Shown: positions 19,636 through 29,102 of the stretch, one piece after another | Layout of the letters: every line of letters starts with the position of its first letter | Position numbering within the stretch: the first letter of the stretch is position 1 | Source: Pandoraea apista | GTDB lineage: Bacteria > Pseudomonadota > Gammaproteobacteria > Burkholderiales > Burkholderiaceae | Assembly (NCBI RefSeq): GCF_001465595.2 | Contig: NZ_CP013481.2 | Coordinates: forward strand, 2,666,001 to 2,730,000 | DNA: 64,000 nt | Reading direction: 5' to 3' | The notes under the pieces: model-generated | Database searches by the model: none | Told to the model about the DNA's origin: nothing | What the model saw: only the letters and a program-made list of their open reading frames with translations | Position numbers and translations under genes: made by a program

Positions 19636-20538
19636 ATGTCACCCCCCGATCTGAATCTGCTTCACGCGCTTGACGTTCTGTTGGAGGAAGGCAGTGTTGT
19701 CGGCGCTGCGCGACGGATGCATCTGAGTCCGCCCGCGATGAGCCGTACACTCAGCCGTATACGCGAGGCGCTTGGCGATCCGGTGTTCGTGCAGGCGGGG
19801 CGCAAGCTGGTACCAACGCCCCGCGCGCTTGCCATGCGCGAGCAGGTGCGGCTCGTGGTCGAGCAAGCCACGCAAGTGCTGACGCCGGGCGACGGGGTCG
19901 ATCTCAAGACACTGGAGCGACGCTTTAACGTGCGTGCCAACGATATCTTCGTCGGGCTGCATTCGGGACGCCTGCTTGAGGCGATGGCCGCCGAGATGCC
20001 ACGCGGCATGCTTCGCTTCGCCCCCGAAGAGGACGATATCGACGACGAAGCGCTACGCAGCGGGCGCATCGATCTCTTCATCAGTGCGTCGCGGCAGCTA
20101 GGTCCGGAAATCCGCGTGCAGTCGCTCTTCACCACGCGCTTTGTCGGTATCGCGCGTCGCGATCACCCGCTTTTCGACGAGGATGTGACGCCCGGGAGGA
20201 TCACGCAGTGGGGGCACATCGGCATCTCCCGGCGAGGGAAGTTTGCCGGGCCGATCGACAGTGCGCTGGAGGCCCTGGGACTGCGACGCCACGTGGCGCT
20301 CGTCGTCCCCACGCCGTTCACGGCACTCTTCGCGTTGCAGAATAGCGATTTGCTGCTGGCGTTGCCGTCGCATCTTGCCCGGAGTGCGCTGGATGCCGGG
20401 ATGCCGTTGCGCCAATTCGACTTGCCGGTCCCGCTGGAGACCGTTGTCCTGACGCAAGCCTGGCATCCCAGATTCCAGGCCGATCCGGCACACCAATGGT
20501 TGCGACGGACAATCCGGGCGATTTGCGAGACGCGCTGA
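19636..20538 (+). CDS. LysR-family transcriptional regulator
   Basis: 300 aa. The HTH is LLHALDVLLEEGSVVGAARR with MHLSPPAMSRTLSRIREALG (residues ~8-65) and the wing DPVFVQAGRKLVPTPRA. This wording is typical of the NodD/SyrM/LeuO-like LysR branch. The effector domain has LRSGRIDLFISASR near 150. It lies in the same direction upstream of the FUSC efflux operon with a 124-nt gap, so it may regulate that operon as AaeR does aaeXAB; this is inferred from position. The initiator ATG is at 19636. Confidence 0.88.
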   Translation: MSPPDLNLLHALDVLLEEGSVVGAARRMHLSPPAMSRTLSRIREALGDPVFVQAGRKLVPTPRALAMREQVRLVVEQATQVLTPGDGVDLKTLERRFNVRANDIFVGLHSGRLLEAMAAEMPRGMLRFAPEEDDIDDEALRSGRIDLFISASRQLGPEIRVQSLFTTRFVGIARRDHPLFDEDVTPGRITQWGHIGISRRGKFAGPIDSALEALGLRRHVALVVPTPFTALFALQNSDLLLALPSHLARSALDAGMPLRQFDLPVPLETVVLTQAWHPRFQADPAHQWLRRTIRAICETR

Positions 20539-20662
20539 CGACACCGGCGGCCTGAGAAGATTAGTGCGCCAGACGCAATCGTTAATTCAAAACAAGTCAC
20601 TTTTCGCAATGAATCGGCCGACCCTACAGTGATGAGCATCGTCACCGCATTCAAGGGTCATT

Positions 20663-22828
20663 GTGTCATCGACGCCTTCCACGGCAAGCTCGTCAGGCGC
20701 GCGGCGCGCTTCGCCGCTCCTATGGCGGCTCGCCGGTCTGTCGCGGCTGGATTTCACGTCGCCGCGCGCCACCTACGTATTGCGCTCCATTGCTGCGGCG
20801 TGGCTAGCGTTATGTGTTGCGTATGTCTTGCAACTGGAGATGCCTTATTCGGCGGCGTCGACGGTGCTGCTTGTCATCAATCCGATTCAGGGCGCCGTGA
20901 TCGGCAAGGGCGCGTGGCGCGTGCTCGGCACGCTCGCGGGAATGATCGCCTCCGTGCTGCTGATGTCGGCATTCGGTCAGATGCCGTGGCTGTTTCTACT
21001 CGGGTTTGCCGTTTGGCTGGGGCTGTGCGTCGCCGGAATGACAATGTTGCGGCACTTCCGTGCGTCGGGTGTTGTAGTCGCGGGATACACCGTCGGACTC
21101 GCCACCTTCGGCGCGCTTCAACATCCGCAACTCACGTTTGAGCACGTCGTCGGCCGAGGCTCGACTGTCATGGTCGGGGTGTTGTGCCTGTCGCTCGTGT
21201 CCGCGCTTTTCAGCGCCCGCAGTGTGCGAGGCAAGCTGGAGGGGCTGCTCACGCGGTTGGCCTCTCGCACGGCGCAGATGCAGGCAGCCGCGTACGAATC
21301 GGCAGGCGCGAAGGCCCATGAAGCCGCTGCCGCACAACGCGAACTGATCTCCGAGATTTACGGCGTCGATGATCTGCTCGCCGTGGGCAAGGCGGAATCG
21401 GTCGATCTTGCCCATCGTGCGCACGCGGTGCGGCACGCCATGGCGTCGCTCTTCGCAGTGGTGGCGGGCGGCGTGCCATTGGCGGTAGCGGGCCAGCGGG
21501 ACACCCGCGACTCCTTCCTGACGAGACTGCAACCGATGCTCGCGCAAGCCTGGCGCGACACCACGAACGCTCTCGTTCAAGGCGCGCAGGGGCTGACAAA
21601 TGCCGCCCGCATCATGCGCGAAGCGCGTGAGCAACTCGTCGCAGCGCTCGACACCCGCCCGGCCTTGCCGCCGGCAACGCTCATCGCAATCGACCGGCTG
21701 ATCGAACAGGTGGACGATTACCTGGCGGCACTGGACGGTCTCACATCGTTGCATCGTCCGAGACCCGCGAACGCCCCGGCGACCGTCCGCTTTCACCGCG
21801 ATCCGCGCGCAGCATGGCAGAACGGCCTGCGGGCTGCGCTGACGTTGTTTGCCGCCGGGGCAGTGTGGATCATCACCGGGTGGCCGCACGGCGACATGAT
21901 GCTGCTGATCGTCTCGCCGTATTGCGCATTGCTTGCAACGGCACCGAACCCCGCCGCCGGTGCGTGGCAGTTCGTCAAGGGAACGCTGTTGGCGGTGCCG
22001 ATGGCGTTCGTGTGCGCCTTCGGCGTTCTGCCGCACATCGAGGGATTGCCGCTGTTGCTCGTCGTGCTGGCGCTATTCTGGCTGCCGGGCATTGTTGCCA
22101 CGACGATGCCTCAGCACGGACTCGCGGCATTGGCGTATCTCGTCGGCTTCAATACGCTAACGGCCGCAGACAACCCGATGCACTACCACCTCGGCTTGTT
22201 CCTCAACTGGTCGCTCGCGTGGGTAGTCGGCGCAGCGTTCGCGTGGATGGGCTTCCGACTGTTCCTGCCGCGTCAGTTGCCGCGAGACATTGCCCGTCTG
22301 CGACGGCATATCCGGGAGGCGTCGTTGCGTGTGCTGCATGCGCCGGCGCAGAGGGCGCCCCTCGATCGGCTGATGGCCACCGCACGTGGCTGGCAATGGC
22401 GTCAGCAGCACCGCATTGCGCATCTTGGTGCGCTGCGCAAGACGCAACCCGACGCGATGCGTGCCGATATCGCCGACGCGCTCGCCAGTCTGCATCTCGG
22501 CCGCGACGTGTGGCGGTTGCGGGTATGGATGTGTCGAGAGGACGTTTGTCCTTCGCTGGCAGGCGCCTGCACGATCGTGACGACGGCGCTCGATCGCATG
22601 GCCCGTCGCCTGCACACGAGGTATCCCGCGCCCGCATTGGCGGCCCGGCATGCGCGGCGTGCAGCGCGGCATTTAACGCGTTTGCAGACGACGGGCGACT
22701 GCCCTCATGCGGACGAAGCTCAGCATCTGCCGCGTCTCGTGGCGGTGCTCACCGACATTGCCGATCTGCTAGACGGCTACGCCGTCTACTTCGCTCAACC
22801 TTTGCCCAATCGTTCCCATGCTCAGTGA
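20663..22828 (+). CDS. FUSC-family inner membrane transporter (AaeB-like)
   Basis: 721 aa with two hydrophobic clusters (residues ~45-180 and ~385-530), each the multi-helix FUSC module, separated and followed by cytoplasmic helical regions. Recognisable segments are RSIAAAWLALCVAYVLQLEMP and PHGDMMLLIVSPYCALLAT. AaeB-type proteins export aromatic carboxylic acids with an HlyD-like adaptor. The probable start is GTG 20663 (SSTPSTASSSGA), with no strong ribosome binding site, so an internal start is possible. It overlaps the DUF1656 gene by 11 nt. It is the first gene of a five-gene efflux operon. Confidence 0.88.
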   Translation: MSSTPSTASSSGARRASPLLWRLAGLSRLDFTSPRATYVLRSIAAAWLALCVAYVLQLEMPYSAASTVLLVINPIQGAVIGKGAWRVLGTLAGMIASVLLMSAFGQMPWLFLLGFAVWLGLCVAGMTMLRHFRASGVVVAGYTVGLATFGALQHPQLTFEHVVGRGSTVMVGVLCLSLVSALFSARSVRGKLEGLLTRLASRTAQMQAAAYESAGAKAHEAAAAQRELISEIYGVDDLLAVGKAESVDLAHRAHAVRHAMASLFAVVAGGVPLAVAGQRDTRDSFLTRLQPMLAQAWRDTTNALVQGAQGLTNAARIMREAREQLVAALDTRPALPPATLIAIDRLIEQVDDYLAALDGLTSLHRPRPANAPATVRFHRDPRAAWQNGLRAALTLFAAGAVWIITGWPHGDMMLLIVSPYCALLATAPNPAAGAWQFVKGTLLAVPMAFVCAFGVLPHIEGLPLLLVVLALFWLPGIVATTMPQHGLAALAYLVGFNTLTAADNPMHYHLGLFLNWSLAWVVGAAFAWMGFRLFLPRQLPRDIARLRRHIREASLRVLHAPAQRAPLDRLMATARGWQWRQQHRIAHLGALRKTQPDAMRADIADALASLHLGRDVWRLRVWMCREDVCPSLAGACTIVTTALDRMARRLHTRYPAPALAARHARRAARHLTRLQTTGDCPHADEAQHLPRLVAVLTDIADLLDGYAVYFAQPLPNRSHAQ

Positions 22829-23012
22829 AGTTGCCGTGGCGGGCATCTATCTGCCGCCTTTCTTCGTCTACGCCTGCGTCGCCGTGCCGGTGTTTCTTGG
22901 TCTGCGTTTCGCGCTGGCGCGCACGGGCGTGCTACGTCGTGTTTGGCATCCGGCGCTATTCGAATTTGCCATCTCCCTTTGTCTGGTTTCCGTGTTGATG
23001 CTTTATGTCTAA
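22818..23012 (+). CDS. DUF1656 small membrane protein (AaeX-like)
   Basis: A 64-aa protein with two hydrophobic helices (VAGIYLPPFFVYACVAVPVFL and ALFEFAISLCLVSVLMLYV). The LSEVAVAGIYLPP start is typical of DUF1656, found between FUSC and HlyD genes in Aae-type exporters. It overlaps the upstream FUSC gene by 11 nt and the downstream adaptor gene by 8 nt, so translation of all three is coupled. Its role is unknown, probably an accessory subunit. Confidence 0.9.
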   Translation: MLSEVAVAGIYLPPFFVYACVAVPVFLGLRFALARTGVLRRVWHPALFEFAISLCLVSVLMLYV

Positions 23013-23934
23013 TCGAACCATGTGGTTGGGCCCGGTCGCGAGAGCGGCGGGCACGTTGTTGGCCGTTGTGCTTGCGGTGGTGTTGGTTGTTGCCCTCTGG
23101 CGGGCCTACGTGCTCGCGCCCTGGACGCGCGACGCTCGCGTGAGTGCCGAGGTCGTGCGTATTGCGCCCGAGGTCTCCGGTACGGTGCTCGACGTGGCCG
23201 TCTCCGACAATCAGTTGGTCAGGCGCGGCGACCTGCTGTATCGCATTGATCCCGAGCGCTTTCGCTTTGCCGTAGCGCAGGCCGAAGCGCAACTGAGTGC
23301 GGCGAGTGCCGTGTTGCAGCAGAAGGTGCAGGACGCGAAGCGGCGGCGCGGGATGGACGACCTCGTGCCCGGCGAGGATATTCAGCGGGCCAATCAGGCG
23401 GTGGCGATTGCGCAGGCGGAGCAACGCCGGGCGCAGGTTGCGCTGGACGTGGCGCGTCTGGATCTGGCGCGTACCGAGTTGAGGGCGCCGGCCGATGGCT
23501 ACATCACGCATTTGCGCTTGCGTCCCGGCGATTATGCCGTGGCGGGGCGAGGCAACATTGCGTTGGTCGATGCTCACAGCTTCTGGGTGACGGGCTACTT
23601 CGAAGAGACCAAGCTGCATGGCATCCGCGCGGGCGCGCCGGCGCGCATCCGCCTCATGGGGTTCGACGCGCTGATCGACGGCCATGTGGCGAGCCTCGGT
23701 CGAGGCATTACGGATGTTAACGAACATGCCGATGCTCAGGGGTTGCCGAGCGTTGAGCCCAGCTTCAGCTGGGTGCGATTGGCGCAGCGCATTCCGGTGC
23801 GCATCGCCATTGATCGCGTGCCACCGGATGTCGTGCTTGCGGCGGGGATGACGTGCAGTGTTGACGTTGGCAGCGCCACGACGGGCGACGTGCCGAAGGG
23901 GCGTCTTGCCAGCCTGCTGATGCGATGGATGTGA
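23005..23934 (+). CDS. HlyD-family periplasmic adaptor (AaeA-like)
   Basis: A 309-aa membrane fusion protein. One N-terminal helix (AGTLLAVVLAVVLVVALWRAY) anchors it. The lipoyl halves are VRIAPEVSGTVLDVAVSDNQ and LDLARTELRAPADGYITHL, flanking an alpha-hairpin rich in Ala/Gln/Glu. A beta-barrel follows (SFWVTGYFEETKLHGIRAG). It links the FUSC pump to the outer-membrane channel encoded next. Confidence 0.92.
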   Translation: MSNRTMWLGPVARAAGTLLAVVLAVVLVVALWRAYVLAPWTRDARVSAEVVRIAPEVSGTVLDVAVSDNQLVRRGDLLYRIDPERFRFAVAQAEAQLSAASAVLQQKVQDAKRRRGMDDLVPGEDIQRANQAVAIAQAEQRRAQVALDVARLDLARTELRAPADGYITHLRLRPGDYAVAGRGNIALVDAHSFWVTGYFEETKLHGIRAGAPARIRLMGFDALIDGHVASLGRGITDVNEHADAQGLPSVEPSFSWVRLAQRIPVRIAIDRVPPDVVLAAGMTCSVDVGSATTGDVPKGRLASLLMRWM

Positions 23935-23938
23935 CGCC

Positions 23939-25477
23939 ATGGCCTTCGCATCGATGTCTTCGCAGAAGGGCGCCTGTCAGGGACGCGCGGCCGCCGTACG
24001 GTTCGGCGCGATCGGCGTGATCGGCCGGTTCGGTGCGGCGTGCGTGATGTTCGTGGCCTCGGCCTGCACCACGCTTGGCCCTGACTACCATGCGTCGCCG
24101 CCCAATGTTCCCGCACAGTGGCATGACGCGCATCGTGCGTTCGACACCCGTGCCGGGGGGGACGTGGCGCAGCTGCGCCATTGGTGGCATTCGTTCGGCG
24201 ATCCCATGCTTGACCGGCTTGTCGCTACGGCACTGGCGAATAACCACGATCTGGCCATCGCACAAGCCCGGCTCGTGCAAGCGCGAGCTGAGCGTGCACG
24301 CGTGGCGGCCGATCTCGGCCCGACAATTTCGGCGGGCGGTACCGCGCAGGCATTGCGTTCGAGCAAGCGACTCGACTGGCCGCCGGGCATCGGGCAGTCG
24401 CGAACGTGGCAGTTGGGCTTCGATGCCAGTTGGGAGTTGGACGTCTTCGGTGGCACGCGCCGTGCCGTGGAATCGGCCGACGCCGGTGTCGAAGCGATCG
24501 CGTTTGATCGGGAAGCGGTGCGTGTGAGTCTGCTGGCCGAGTTGGCCGCCGATTACGCGTCGTTGCGCACGGCACAGGCGCGGCAAGTCATTGCGCAGGA
24601 GAACATCCGCACGCTGTATGAGGGCGAGCGGTTGGCAGAGCGGGCGTTTGCGCAGGGGCTGGGGACTTCTGCCGAAGTCGCACAGGCGCGCGCCGAACGC
24701 GAGTTGGCGCAAGCGCAGCCCCCCCGATTGCAAGCCGAGGTCGAGCGTCTCAGTCATGCCATCGGCGTGCTGACCGGCGAATTTCCGTCGGCTTGGCGTG
24801 ACGTGCTTGCTGCGCCGTCGCCCGCGTTGCCCGTGACGCCGACGCTGCCGCTATCGTTGCCGTCCGAGGTGATACGTCAACGCCCCGACGTGCGGGCGGC
24901 CGAGCGGCGGCTGGCATCAGCGACGGCAGGTATTGGCGTTGCAGAGGCCGCGCGTTTTCCTCACTTCAGCATTCCTGTCAGTCTCGGCACCACCGCCAGC
25001 CTGATTCACGACTTGTTCTCCGGCGCGAGTCTGGCGTGGTCGGTCGCGTTGATCGGCGACCAGACCTTGTACGACGGGGGCCGTGCGGGCGCGGGGGTCA
25101 CGGCGGCACAGGCGGACGCGGAGGCTGCGCGCCTTGCTTATGAGCGCGATGTCCGGCTGGCGTTGCGCGACGTGGAAGATGCGTTGACCGGGCTGCACAG
25201 TGAGCGCGAACAGCAGGCGGCATTGCGCGCGGCCGTTGACGACAGCCAGCAGGCGGTCGAGCGGACGACGCGTTTGTATCAACGCGGCCTGAGCGGCTAT
25301 CTGCCGGTGCTGATAGCGCAGCGTGCCGCCAATCGCGCGCGCGATGCGCTGGCGCTCAGTCGGGGCGCCGAGGTGTTGAGTGCGATTGCGTTGTACAAGG
25401 CGCTCGGCGCTGGCTGGTCGGACGGATCGCAGACAGATTCGTCGCATTCTGCGGAGGTAGGCGGCCGAGATGGTTGA
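23939..25477 (+). CDS. NodT-type outer membrane efflux lipoprotein
   Basis: A 512-aa TolC-like channel of the NodT (RND/Aae outer factor) family. The signal peptide ends in a lipobox, FVASACTTLGPDY, with lipidated Cys ~43. Two OEP repeats follow: NHDLAIAQARLVQARAE in the first and RQRPDVRAAERRLASA, typical of NodT proteins, in the second. Long Ala/Gln-rich helices (EAARLAYERDVRLALRDVED) form the periplasmic tunnel. It begins 4 nt after the adaptor gene and completes a tripartite exporter. Confidence 0.92.
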   Translation: MAFASMSSQKGACQGRAAAVRFGAIGVIGRFGAACVMFVASACTTLGPDYHASPPNVPAQWHDAHRAFDTRAGGDVAQLRHWWHSFGDPMLDRLVATALANNHDLAIAQARLVQARAERARVAADLGPTISAGGTAQALRSSKRLDWPPGIGQSRTWQLGFDASWELDVFGGTRRAVESADAGVEAIAFDREAVRVSLLAELAADYASLRTAQARQVIAQENIRTLYEGERLAERAFAQGLGTSAEVAQARAERELAQAQPPRLQAEVERLSHAIGVLTGEFPSAWRDVLAAPSPALPVTPTLPLSLPSEVIRQRPDVRAAERRLASATAGIGVAEAARFPHFSIPVSLGTTASLIHDLFSGASLAWSVALIGDQTLYDGGRAGAGVTAAQADAEAARLAYERDVRLALRDVEDALTGLHSEREQQAALRAAVDDSQQAVERTTRLYQRGLSGYLPVLIAQRAANRARDALALSRGAEVLSAIALYKALGAGWSDGSQTDSSHSAEVGGRDG

Positions 25478-25539
25478 CCTGTCATGCGCCGTCCTCTTTT
25501 TTATTTCCTTTCCTTCAGACATTTCAAGGAGCTAACACC

Positions 25540-25941
25540 ATGCCACTCGATCCCAACCGGTTCTCGATTCACGATGTCCGCGAGCTGCCATTCGTTGTAT
25601 TCAATCAGGAGGCTGCCGATCCCGGTTATGCCCGCGATTGGGAAGCGGAGATGACGGCGCTCGTGAATCACGGGCAGCCGTTCGTGGTGGTCTACGACCA
25701 GCTCACGCGCGACGAAACGCACGAAGACCGCAAGCAGCGAGCGATCTGGCTCAAGCAGAACAAGACGGCGCTCGCGGCGGTCTGCAAAGCGTTGGTGAGC
25801 ATCGAGCCGAGCGAGGCCCGCCGCGCGGAAGTGCGCGCGATGGGCGTGGCGGCGGTGAAGGCATTCGGCATTCCGCACGAAGCCGTGGCCACCCGCGAAG
25901 AGGCGATACGCCTCGCGCATCGGCTGACGCAAGCGGGCTGA
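25540..25941 (+). CDS. Small protein of unknown function in the efflux operon
   Basis: A 133-aa soluble protein. It contains DVRELPFVVFNQEAADPGY, then FVVVYDQLTRDETHEDRKQR, and an Ala-rich helical C-terminus (REEAIRLAHRLTQAG). I do not recognise the family; the strand-turn pattern with an adjacent acidic/basic helix recalls small sensor-like folds. The ATG at 25540 follows AAGGAGCTAACACC, an excellent binding site 62 nt after the NodT gene, so it is translated and likely co-transcribed with the exporter. The role could be tested by its presence next to other AaeB-like operons. Confidence 0.75.
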   Translation: MPLDPNRFSIHDVRELPFVVFNQEAADPGYARDWEAEMTALVNHGQPFVVVYDQLTRDETHEDRKQRAIWLKQNKTALAAVCKALVSIEPSEARRAEVRAMGVAAVKAFGIPHEAVATREEAIRLAHRLTQAG

Positions 25942-25988
25942 GCAGGGGCCGTGCGGAAGGGGCTCCGGCGACGGGCGATGCCGTTTGC

Positions 25989-27281
25989 CTACGAGCGCGA
26001 GCGCTGAACGAAACCGTGCCGTCTGGCGGCATACGCGACACCCAGTGCGGCCAGTGCAAGGATCACCAGCACATGCGGCAGCGCCGCAGCCCCCCATGCG
26101 GACAACACTGCGCCACCGAGCATGCCGCTGCCCGCGAACGATAGATTGAATACTGTCACGAGCATGGATTGCGCCACGCTCTCATGTTTGCCGGCCGCGT
26201 TGCCCAGCGCGGTTTGCAGGATCGTTGGGGCGCCGCTGAAACTCAAGCCCCAAAGCACCGAGCTCGCAACGAGTACCGGCCAGGATGTCGGCCATGCGCC
26301 GAAGGCGACGATCACGATGGTGAATCCGGCGAGGGCCAGCAGAACGAGTCCGCGCAGCCAGCGATCGATCCACATGCCCACACCCCAAAGTCCCACGAGT
26401 GTGCAGATGCCGAACGTCGACAGCACGGTAGCGAGCCGGTCGCCCATGCCCGCCGAGGCGAGAAATGGCGCGATGTAGGTATAGAGCGTGTAATGCGCGA
26501 CGACCCACAGCATGACAACGGCGAGCACCGGACGCACGCCCGGCAGGCGGAGCACCTCGATCACCGGGGCGCGAGCGTCGGCGGCTTGGTCGGTGTTGCT
26601 TGCGTCGGACACATCGGACACATCGGGCACGATCAGCAGCACCCAGCCGGCGAGAATCAACGCGAAGGCCGCCAGCGCGCCGAACACCCAACGCCAGCCG
26701 ATGAGATGCCCAAGCGCGGTGGCGGCGGGCACACCGACGGCCAGCGCGAGCGGGATGCCGAGCATGGCGAAGGCCAACGCGCGCCCTTGCCGCGATGGAC
26801 TGACGAGGCGGCGCGCATACGTCGCGATCTCGCTCCACGTCAGTCCCGTTGCAAGACCCACGACGAATCGCGCAGCCAACGTCAACGTGAAATCCGCTGA
26901 GACAGCGGTGACCGCATTGCACACAGCGAAGCCGAGCAGTGCGACGACCAACACCGTGCGACGTGACCATCGATGCAACATTACCGCCAACGGTACCGCC
27001 CCGAGGCCGGCGCCGAGCGCGCATAGCGTCACCATCTGACCAGCCCACGATGCCGAGATGTGAAAGCCGTCTGCCAGCTGCGGCAGCAGACCGGCGGGCA
27101 CCGTTTCGTTTGCGGCGGCCACGAAAGTGGCAAGCATTAACGCCACCAACGATGCCCAGGGCGTGGCGTCTGACAATGAGTATGGCGTTGCCGCGTGGCC
27201 GTACGAAGGGCCGCCTTGTGTACGAGATGGCGGCGTGGAGGAACTGGCAGAGCGGGTTGGCGAGGCTGGCATGGGTGTCAT
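25989..27281 (-). CDS. MFS transporter (DHA1-type drug/sugar exporter)
   Basis: About 430 aa with 12 hydrophobic segments after a polar, Ser/Pro/Thr-rich N-terminus (~45 aa). Family signs are VALMLATFVAAANETVPAGLLP (helix 1), LCALGAGLGAVPLAVMLHRWSRR (the loop 2-3 motif region) and the helix-4/5 stretch FVVGLATGLTWSEIATYA. SotB/AraJ/NepI-like exporters look similar. The start is placed at 27281; codons upstream to 27569 overlap the divergent LysR gene and are unlikely. It is divergent from the LysR gene at 27388 and probably controlled by it. Confidence 0.85.
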   Translation of the reverse strand: MTPMPASPTRSASSSTPPSRTQGGPSYGHAATPYSLSDATPWASLVALMLATFVAAANETVPAGLLPQLADGFHISASWAGQMVTLCALGAGLGAVPLAVMLHRWSRRTVLVVALLGFAVCNAVTAVSADFTLTLAARFVVGLATGLTWSEIATYARRLVSPSRQGRALAFAMLGIPLALAVGVPAATALGHLIGWRWVFGALAAFALILAGWVLLIVPDVSDVSDASNTDQAADARAPVIEVLRLPGVRPVLAVVMLWVVAHYTLYTYIAPFLASAGMGDRLATVLSTFGICTLVGLWGVGMWIDRWLRGLVLLALAGFTIVIVAFGAWPTSWPVLVASSVLWGLSFSGAPTILQTALGNAAGKHESVAQSMLVTVFNLSFAGSGMLGGAVLSAWGAAALPHVLVILALAALGVAYAARRHGFVQRSRS

Positions 27282-27357
27282 CCGGACAGGGGGCGTCCCG
27301 ACTGGGACGATGTGTCGTAGTCTGCCAATGCGCGCTATATTTGATAATTCGTTGGAA

Positions 27358-27376
27358 ATTTGAATGACTTTCAAAT
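27358..27376. promoter_or_regulatory. Candidate LysR-type operator
   Basis: ATTTGAA at 27358-27364 and TTCAAAT at 27370-27376 form a perfect 7-bp inverted repeat with a 5-nt centre. It lies in the AT-rich gap of the MFS/LysR divergent pair, 12 nt before the regulator's start, a good place for autoregulation. Binding is inferred. Confidence 0.5.
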
Positions 27377-27387
27377 GTGGATGAAAG

Positions 27388-28326
27388 ATGGCGACGGACA
27401 GACTAGGTGATATGCGTCTTTTTACGAGCGCGGCAACGTTTGGCAGCCTGTCGGCCGCCGGGCGCAAGCTGGGGCTGTCGCCGGCGGCGGCGAGTGCCAG
27501 GCTGGCCAAGCTCGAAGCGGCGTTGCAGACGCGGCTGTTCGTGCGCACTACGCGGCAGCTGCGCCTCACGGACGAGGGGCGCGTCTATCTCTCGCATTGT
27601 CTCGTTGCCTTGCAGGCCATCGACGATGGTGAGGCGGCGCTACAGGCAGGCTGCGCCGCCATCCGGGGCAAGATCCGGCTGTCGGCGTCCACCGATTTCG
27701 GGTTGCATAAGTTGTCGCCGTGGCTCGACGAATTTACGACACGTTATCCGGAGGTGCGGCTCGCGCTGACGTTGACCGACTCTCTTTCCAATCTCGTGCA
27801 GGACGATGTCGATCTGGCGATTCGTTTCAGCGAGCCCGAAGACGGCGCTCTCGTGGCGCGACGGCTGGCGCCGATGTGTCGCGTGCTGTGTGCATCGCCG
27901 GACTATCTCGCACGCTATGGGGAACCGTCGGATCCGGAAGCGCTATCGGCACATCAGTTCATCGTGCTGGTGACGGCGTCGGGGCCGCTCAACGAGTTTC
28001 ACTTTCGCAAGGACGAGGCGGCGTGGCAATTCACGGTGCCGATGGCGCAGGCGTGGGAGACGAACGACGGGACGCTGGCGCGCCGCTGGGCACTGGACGG
28101 TCGGGGGATCGTTCGCAAAACGTTGTGGGATGCGGCCGACGATGTGCGGGCAGGGCGGCTGAAAATCCTGCTCCCGGACTACATCGCCAAAGCGCCGGGG
28201 GTGTATGCAGTACGGCATCGCACGCGTTACATGGTGCCGCGCGTGCGGGCGCTGCTGGATTTTCTGATCGACCGGTTCGCGCAGGAGTCGGCCGCGTTGC
28301 CGGACATTGGTACTTGTCGCGAGTGA
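27388..28326 (+). CDS. LysR-family transcriptional regulator
   Basis: 312 aa. The HTH is MRLFTSAATFGSLSAAGRKL and LSPAAASARLAKLEAALQTR with the wing LFVRTTRQLRLTDEG. The effector domain begins IRGKIRLSASTDFGLHKLSP, and DVDLAIRFSEPEDGALVARRL is the usual segment of the CrgA/DsdC-like branch. It is divergent from the MFS exporter and likely its regulator. Its stop falls just before the next gene (19 nt). Confidence 0.9.
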   Translation: MATDRLGDMRLFTSAATFGSLSAAGRKLGLSPAAASARLAKLEAALQTRLFVRTTRQLRLTDEGRVYLSHCLVALQAIDDGEAALQAGCAAIRGKIRLSASTDFGLHKLSPWLDEFTTRYPEVRLALTLTDSLSNLVQDDVDLAIRFSEPEDGALVARRLAPMCRVLCASPDYLARYGEPSDPEALSAHQFIVLVTASGPLNEFHFRKDEAAWQFTVPMAQAWETNDGTLARRWALDGRGIVRKTLWDAADDVRAGRLKILLPDYIAKAPGVYAVRHRTRYMVPRVRALLDFLIDRFAQESAALPDIGTCRE

Positions 28327-28345
28327 CTTCGTGTCATCATACGGC

Positions 28346-28960
28346 ATGGCCCAGATCCCGCTCTTCCCGCTCGGCAATGCCCTGTTTCCCGCCGGGGTGT
28401 TGCATCTGCGCATCTTCGAGGTGCGCTATCTCGACCTGATCAAGCGATGCCTCGCCGACGGCACCGAATTCGGTGTGGTCATCTTGCGACAGGGCAGCGA
28501 AGTGCGTCTGCCCGACAGTGTCGAAGAGCCCGCGATGATCGGTACGATGGCGCGCATCGACGACTGGCGCGCGACCATGCCGTCGTTGCTCGAGATCGTC
28601 TGTCGCGGCACAACCAAGTTCCGTCTCTCGTCTGCCGCGCTGGGCAAGTACGGCTTGTGGATGGGCGAAGCGGAAATGCTGCCGGACGATGCCAATGTCG
28701 CCATTCCCGACACGCTCCAGATCAGCGCCGATACGTTGGGCAAGTTGATCGCCGGGCTGCAACGCGATCCGGCGCGCGCGGCGAAGTTGCCCCTGGCGCC
28801 GCCGTACCGGCTCGACGAGTGCGGCTGGGTCGCCGATCGCTGGGCCGAGTTGCTGCCGCTGCCGGCGCACGAAAAAGAGACCTTGCTGGGCATGGCGGAC
28901 CCGGTGGCGCGTCTGGCGCGCATTCAGGCGTTTCTGACCGATCACGGCGTGTTGTCCTGA
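28346..28960 (+). CDS. LON-substrate-binding-domain protein
   Basis: 204 aa consisting of the Lon N-terminal (PUA-like, LAN) domain without the ATPase or protease parts. Signs are IPLFPLGNALFPAGVLHLRI at the start, FEVRYLDLIKRCLADGTEFG and GTMARIDDW. The C-terminal third is helical (ETLLGMADPVARLARIQAFL). Stand-alone LAN proteins are widespread in proteobacteria with no settled role; adaptor or substrate recognition is the usual guess. The ATG at 28346 is where similarity starts. Confidence 0.9.
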   Translation: MAQIPLFPLGNALFPAGVLHLRIFEVRYLDLIKRCLADGTEFGVVILRQGSEVRLPDSVEEPAMIGTMARIDDWRATMPSLLEIVCRGTTKFRLSSAALGKYGLWMGEAEMLPDDANVAIPDTLQISADTLGKLIAGLQRDPARAAKLPLAPPYRLDECGWVADRWAELLPLPAHEKETLLGMADPVARLARIQAFLTDHGVLS

Positions 28961-29054
28961 GCGTACGGGGGCAGGGCACGGGGTGTTTCGTCAGCGCCGC
29001 TCAGACAGGCGATAATGCGGCCTGCATCGTTTTTCCTTGCCGACGTACCGCGTT

Positions 29055-29073
29055 GTGCCGCAGTCAGCGGCAC
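29055..29073. promoter_or_regulatory. Inverted repeat upstream of the ParB-like gene
   Basis: GTGCCGC at 29055-29061 and GCGGCAC at 29067-29073 with a 5-nt centre AGTCA, 30 nt before the start codon. It may be an operator, possibly self-regulatory, or a leader hairpin. No T-tract follows, so termination is unlikely. Confidence 0.35.
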
Positions 29074-29102
29074 GGGGTGCGGGGGCATCGTTACAGAAAT
29101 CC

